Assembly: GCF_016808095.1 (NCBI RefSeq)
Contig: NC_068973.1
Span: forward strand, 862,501-926,500
Source of the DNA: Vigna angularis
Taxonomy: Eukaryota; Streptophyta; Magnoliopsida; Fabales; Fabaceae
Direction of reading: 5' to 3'
DNA length: 64,000 nucleotides
Part shown: positions 58,462 to 64,000 of the stretch, in pieces
Layout of the letters: each line of letters begins with the position of its first letter
Position numbering within the stretch: the stretch's first letter is position 1
Notes under the pieces: model-generated
The model's input: the letters and a program-made list of their open reading frames with translations, nothing else
Databases searched by the model: none
Told to the model about the DNA's origin: nothing
Translations under genes and position numbers: made by a program

Positions 58462-61349
58462 TCAACCGCCATAGCGGTGCTTGAGGGATTCAGGGGGCTG
58501 CTCTTCCATGATACCAGAACCTGTTGTTGCCAAGTACTCGCGAATGGTTGTTTTCCGGTCAGCAAGATAAGTGTGATCCAGAAAGTTGTTGTAGGCTGTT
58601 TCACCAAGATTCTTTGCTGCTAGTACACTACAAAAAATTTCACTAATACTGTTAATTTACAGGGAATCTAACTCTAGACTGGGTCTAAATAGTGGAAAGC
58701 TTTGTTTGCCAATTCTATTATCATGGTTTTGAGGAAACTAATAATTTTTTGTTTCTCACATTGAAAGAAAATTGAAAAGGGATACGTGAAAACTTGACAA
58801 GTAGACAGAAACTATAATGAGGAGAATTGTTGCTCGTGAATTTGTGACCTGTGTGAACAGGCAATCCAATTTACACAATAGGTATCGTCATTAGGAAGTA
58901 AATTGCTGCCAGTTGCATAAATGAATCTGTAGAGTACATCTGACAGCGAGGTTAGCTGATTAGAAATTTAGATGAAACGTTGTGATTTTATACTACAGAG
59001 AATGCTAACAAGAGTCCTTGAGACATTGGTTAAGAAATAAGAAAATAGAATGTTTTTACGCTCCAACGTGATTTCCCACTGAACTCTAACGATTAAATCT
59101 TTGACTGGTGCCTTAGTTAGCATAACCCTTGTACTATTTCCCCTGTTGAACATCTACTAAGAAAAAAATGACAAATGGGTTTTCACCCAGTGCTTACCAG
59201 TGTCTAAGATAAACCCGACAAGGTAAAACATCATCTCTCCAAATTTTATCTATATTCCACCGTCCATATTGCTGAAAATAGATTTCCTTGATTCCTGAAT
59301 GCAACTGTAATGTAAGAATGCATAAATGAAGACAAAAGACAAGAAATAAGAGAGAAACAATCTAGGTATGACAAAAGGCATGCATAAATAGACAGTCAGA
59401 TTTTTTCTTTTACGTAAAATATATAAATCACCTAGAGCTCTATGATTGGAGGAAAATCAAATTTAGTGAACTATCGCACCCTTCTTTTTGCCTAGCCAGA
59501 AAGGTATGAAATAGTGAGGAATGTCTAGTAATATTTTGATTGTTGTAAACATCCCACCAAGCAGAATATAGAAAACTGGTATTGTTATAAATAATTCAGT
59601 TAGTATTGTATATTCGTTAAGTAGTTAGTAGGCTGTTATTTAACCGCTTGTTATTGTACAATAAATAGTAATATGATGTATTACTATACATGGACGTGTG
59701 AGAAACAAAATTTTAGATTCAGTACTCAAATCTCTACTCTCTCCTTTTTCTTCACTGTTTTTTGATCATCTAAGTCCTCACGAGTTTTTCCACAAATACA
59801 AACTCTATTCAATTCACAAGAAATTAGTTGGTATTCTCCTTAATCAGATTCTGGGTTAGATTTAAGAATAGAAGATACTATTTAGTATGCCGGACACAAA
59901 CGTGAAAAAATAATTTGGAAGAACCAGCCTTTCAAGTTTCCAAAACATTACATGCCTCTTGCTCTTAAAAAGCACCACGCCAATGAAAAATTACCTTTAC
60001 ATCTAATGTTGAAAAATTCCTCATCACTGTAACGGGCACAAAGGACCTGAAAAAATTTTGCCACATCGAATGATCAATTTGCTAATGAAATGACCAACAT
60101 TCCTTATGAGCAGAGACAATTCATGTTTTGCCACAACAACAACAGTCATCACATACCGCTGGAAAATCAAAAGCATGGCCATCAAGCGTTTCAGGAAGAA
60201 CCTAACACACAAGGAACCAGAGATCTCAAGCCACCACATACAAAAATATCAGAAGACTCAAAATATAAAAGCAGCAAGCTAAAAATCTGCATCTAGATGC
60301 TTACAGCAAGAAACCGAAACTCAACCTCCCTCTTGATGAAATCTGGAATCTAAAAATTCATCCATAGAAAATATTAGCTCCAGTGCTCAAGCTAATAAAA
60401 AACCGGCACACGCTAAATCTGAAACTGCCAGATTCCCTGTATTTTCGGCGCATTACGCACTCAGTAAATCGTATCATTAAACAAAGATTAGACAACTCAT
60501 TCTATCTTGGTAGATAGAACTTAAACCACTCATTCGAGATCAAAGCCGTCTAATCTTCATCCAATGGCTACAATTCTCTGATTACGTGATGCGTGGAAAG
60601 TTCGACTGCAACAAATCCAGAATTTAAAGTATTCAGTACAGTACCTCAGATTTTCTAATCTCAAACATTGTTACTACAAGAGTTTCTCCTTCACATGGCT
60701 CCACACTCAAGCTCGAAATCTCCTAATAACATTTTCATCACACACAGCATAAGCATTACAGTTCCAACGTCCCTTCCAATTTTTCCTTATTTTCAATTTC
60801 ACAATAAAAGAAATAAAAATGGGCACAATTGTTCTTCCCACACTATGAAGAAGTAAGAGTTACGGTGTTGTCAGAACGAACCATGGTTTCGGGCTTTGCA
60901 ATGCCGCGCTCGAAGAAAACCGGAGCGACGTGCGCGAAGACCCGCCGGAAGCTTTTCAACTGTGCGGTTCGGAAGTTTGCCAAATCGGGGAAAGTGCTTC
61001 GTGCGCTTCTCTCTGCGAAGCAAGGAACGGTTACGTCGATGAAGGGGAACAGTAATAGTAGAGAAAGTGCACGTGGTAGTAATGATAGTTTACCGGAGAG
61101 AAGAGAGCCGAAACCGCATATGGAGATGTAACCGTCCGGAGAGAGGAGAGATTCGAAGTCGGACTCATCGTTGAGTTCGGCTGGGACTGGAGTGGATGAT
61201 CGGAGAGCAGCGGATGCCATGGCGGTTTTGGAGACAGAACGAGGAGCAAAAGAAAGTGAGAAAGTGGCGCGTTTGTGGGACGCGCGAAAGGCGAGTGATG
61301 AGAGTTGGAAGGGGAAGTTTATGGAGGCAGTGGTGGAGGCAATGTTCAT
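58462..61349 (-). CDS. Gamma-glutamylcyclotransferase-like protein, probable plastid import
   Basis: 289-aa protein in eight minus-strand exons: 61094-61349, 60882-61012, 60645-60722, 60305-60349, 60157-60201, 59995-60046, 59198-59294 and 58462-58627. Junctions are GT-AG and the total closes in frame. The GFGSLLSERS segment (about 79-88) resembles the substrate-binding GYGSL loop of the gamma-glutamylcyclotransferase-like fold. The rest (SLSVEPCEGE, VEFRFLAVLPETLDG, YFQQYGRWNIDKIW, TTIREYLATTGSGIMEE) matches a conserved plant protein of unknown function that I recall without a name. Residues 1-43 are rich in Ser, Ala and Arg and poor in acids, like a chloroplast transit peptide; a second Met at 44 could give a non-targeted form. 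Enzyme activity is not established. Exon 2 ends ATG|GTTCG, a weak donor, but the join gives the expected PET-EISSLS sequence. Intron 7 may contain an LTR-like fragment. Confidence 0.85.
59583..59829. repeat. Possible LTR-like fragment in GGCT-like intron 6
   Basis: Lies between exons 6 and 7 (intron 59295-59994). It begins TGTTATAAATAA and carries words typical of plant copia LTRs, such as GTTAGTAGGCTGTTATTTAACCG. A 7-bp word TGGTATT occurs at both 59577-59583 and 59829-59835, which could be a target-site duplication, but the right end lacks CA and no counterpart LTR was found. Confidence 0.3.
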
Positions 61350-62232
61350 CGTCTAACAGCGACTGTTAAAAGCTCGAAGCGGACTCGCGACAGGGCGCGA
61401 TTGAGTAGTTAGAATTTGTTGAGAAGCTGATAAATTCAGACACAAATTCTTACACTTGTTTCTTTTTTCCCTAATTCAATTACATTAGCCATAATGACAT
61501 GTTCACGATCAAAAATTAGTCACATGAACTTTATATAATTTTAGATGATTTGGAGCTTTATCAAAGTTAAGGTGATGTTTTCTTTTTCATAACAATATTG
61601 ACGAGACTATTTATATGGTAAAAAAAACTTTGTATGAAGAAAGTTTAGTTTGACATGTTATATTGAGCTAGAATGGAATAAATTATTATAGCAGAATCTG
61701 TCAATGGACATGTTACACAAAAGAACCAATGCTTCCATGGATAGGCTGTTTGAAATCATGCCTTCCAACATTTCCTAAATTTAACCATCAGAACTAAATT
61801 GAGAGGGTGCCTGATTCAATTTACAGCACACGTTTACATCACATTTTTTATCATCATAGATTATATTGACTGGTTTTTAAGACAAAAAAAGGTTAATTCA
61901 ACAATAGGGGACAAAGAAACCAGTAATGGCAACGAAATATAGCATATTCTTACGAAACGTTGTCAGTTTGTAGTGTACATCTTTGTCTACGAATATTATT
62001 GAACAGATTTTTTTATAAAAATTAAATTGATATCATTTATACAGTGAACAGTTACAGATACATTCTCTACAAGAATATCGTGATTATACCGTGTCTCCGA
62101 ACCCCCACCCCACCCTTTTCTTTTTCTCACCAGCAGAATTGTAATAAAAAGAATTCTGCAGGTATTAAATTATAACCTATAAAAATTGAAAAAGAAAACC
62201 CAAGATATGTTATGTACTGGGAGACATCGTAC
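61350..62232. other. Intergenic region between GGCT-like and PLD genes
   Basis: Holds the promoter of the GGCT-like gene and the 3' UTR of the phospholipase D gene. No other gene seen. Confidence 0.6.
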
Positions 62233-64000
62233 TCAATGGAAAACTTGAGTAGCGTAGTATTCGCTTTCATTAAAAGCAGGTCTCAGACTTTCCTGACACA
62301 TGAACTCCAAGGGAAAAGAGACCAGGTGACCCTTCACTGATGCTAATCTCTCCAAGGGATCGGTGTTCTTAATGCCTCCATCACGATAGGATTCCAATTT
62401 TTCTGGGGCTATTCCTAAATCAATGGTCGTGTGACCAATCCTTTCTTTCCAAAAAAGCACACTTTGTCTGAAGGCATGTCTGCAAAAACATACGATTAAA
62501 ATAAATGTTAGGGACTGACAATGGAGAAGTTTCATCAAAAGATGTACGATGGGCAAAATTATTACTGACATACCTGGTGTGTATCAGATCATTAGGTACG
62601 CAAGAAAAGACATCCTGGTAAATTGTAGTATTTGTCTGTAAAACGTATCCAGGGATAATTATCAGTTTTATTACTGAAAAAATTTCTCATTAAGCTATTC
62701 AGAATCATCACAAGATCTCCAAGAGGAACTCAAATCACCTAGAAAAACATGTGCATATTTGTTTTTGTGTGTTTTGTGTCCGCAATGTTACGAGGCTAAC
62801 CGTGTAAAACCGAAAATATATAATCATAAATATCTTGTACAACTAAATAGTAATGCAACCTAAATAACTTCCCACGGGCTTTGGTGCATTGCAGTGTAAA
62901 AGGACTCTGGAAGAGTCAACAATTAAGTGCAAAACTTTCATGCCATAAAGTTCAAGCACATACTATAGATCTGTCCTTCACAGATGCATATCCAGTATTG
63001 CCCGTTATCCCCCCCACACTGAGATTAGAATTTAAACTGACACTAACTGACCATGCTAGATATTTTGACAATCTTTTTTTAATATAGTTGGCCACATGAA
63101 TCAAACAATATCATCATTTACTTGTCATAAAATCAAATCCTCAGCAACTTCATTAGGTTTTATGTCCTTTTTAATGATTTCAAAAAGATTTTTCTTAGGT
63201 TCCAACTTCATTAGGTTCCAACTTGCAAGGGTATTCTCCATCATATCCAATTTAAACAAAATTAAAGTTGAAGTAGGCAATTTGCTATTTAGCCAAAAAG
63301 AAATTGAAAAGAAAAGAAAATAAACCTCAAAACAGACACAAAATGAACAAGCAAATATGTATCAGCTATCATCAATTCCGGTCTTCAATAATTAACTAAA
63401 TGGATGGGCAATGATATAATGAAGAAAGCAGAGGCCACTTTAAAGGATAACTATTTATGCAAAAAATACTTTTAGAAGAATAAACTTATGCACGAAAATT
63501 TCCATATAACACTAGTAAGTTTATAAGAATATATCACTTAAAATACCATCATTCATATCAAAAGAGGTGAAATTAGCAACGAGTATCAACATTCTATTGT
63601 TCTTACTACCTTTGCCGTAGCCATCCAAATATCCTTGTAAGTAGATTCAACAACTGGGTCCATTATTTGATTGTCCTGAGGAAAAGATATTAAAATAATC
63701 ATTACAAATCAGGCACATGAAACAACTACTTACTAAGAATGTAAAATTAACAACCTCTCCTGTAGGGAGACCCAAGTGCTCAGACCATAAGGACAATCGA
63801 AGGGTCAAGGAAAACTTTCCAGCTTTCCAAGGTTTTCCATCCATATAAGAACCAATCAACTCTCTGTCTTCTATAACTACGGCAATCTGAATTCCAGTGA
63901 GAAGATTCAAGGAACAGAAAGGGGTTCAATAATTATGCATTAACAGATAACTTAAAGCCAAAAATAAGAATATGAAAAAAGTACATGGTAAGCAGACCAA
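62233..64000 (-). CDS. PLDZETA: Phospholipase D zeta (PXPH-type), C-terminal part
   Basis: The last 169 codons (168 residues plus stop) of a phospholipase D of the PX/PH type; the rest lies past the right edge. Visible exons on the minus strand are 63755-63886, 63610-63675, 62574-62635 and 62233-62479, all GT-AG and in phase. Diagnostic segments are GKPWKAGKFSLTLRLSLW-EHLG, YKDIWMATAK, IYQDVFSCVPNDLIH and the C-terminus CQESLRPAFNESEYYATQVFH. The enzyme hydrolyses phosphatidylcholine to phosphatidic acid and choline. Plant zeta isoforms need no calcium and act in membrane trafficking, root growth and phosphate-starvation lipid turnover. Both HKD catalytic motifs and the PX and PH domains would lie upstream and are not visible. 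The C-terminus lacks one residue compared with the ASPQVFH ending I remember from Arabidopsis. The gene is likely complete, since the visible exons are intact. Confidence 0.9.

Noticed and set aside
1..64000. tRNA, rRNA, CRISPR arrays and bacterial-type operons
   Set aside because: Reading for tRNA B-box-like words, rRNA blocks or regularly spaced repeats gave nothing convincing; the DNA is plainly plant nuclear.

Overview
This window is plant nuclear DNA, most likely from a legume (Fabaceae, possibly Phaseoleae). Intergenic DNA is very AT-rich, genes have many short GT-AG introns, and several families are plant-specific or plant-typical: PR-10, a TOPLESS-type corepressor, PXPH-type phospholipase D and a GH28 pectinase-like protein. 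Plant LTR retrotransposons primed by initiator-Met tRNA are also present. The species call is inference from gene style and remembered homologs; no search was run.

Layout, left to right: NSE3 of the SMC5/6 complex (1995-4680, minus); an intronless CX9C protein (6880-7140, plus); two tandem PR-10/Bet v 1 genes (9204-9967 and 12408-13018, plus); a GH28 polygalacturonase-like gene (15472-17824, minus) with three G-boxes upstream; a complete Ty1/copia element (19309-24235, minus) with an uninterrupted 1335-aa polyprotein; a decayed copia gag relic (about 27690-28930, minus); a divergent 24-exon TOPLESS-related gene (31310-38437, minus); a J-domain gene (42709-43711, minus); a candidate solo LTR (46067-47937) holding an array of short palindromes; a class-3 lipase gene (51822-57608, plus) whose second intron carries a recent 1.3-kb non-autonomous LTR element; a GGCT-like gene (58462-61349, minus); and the 3' end of a phospholipase D zeta gene (from 62233 past the right edge, minus).

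Every multi-exon model was joined by hand from splice sites, and each complete one closes in frame from ATG to stop. Two introns, one in the TOPLESS-related gene and one in the lipase gene, need GC-AG splicing. The genes form no operon or obvious pathway; this is an ordinary euchromatic gene neighbourhood shaped by retrotransposon insertion. I saw no tRNA, rRNA, CRISPR array or clearly new multi-gene system. The most notable items are the recent intronic LTR element, the palindrome array in the solo LTR, the two GC-AG introns, the divergent corepressor and the GH28 protein lacking canonical catalytic residues.
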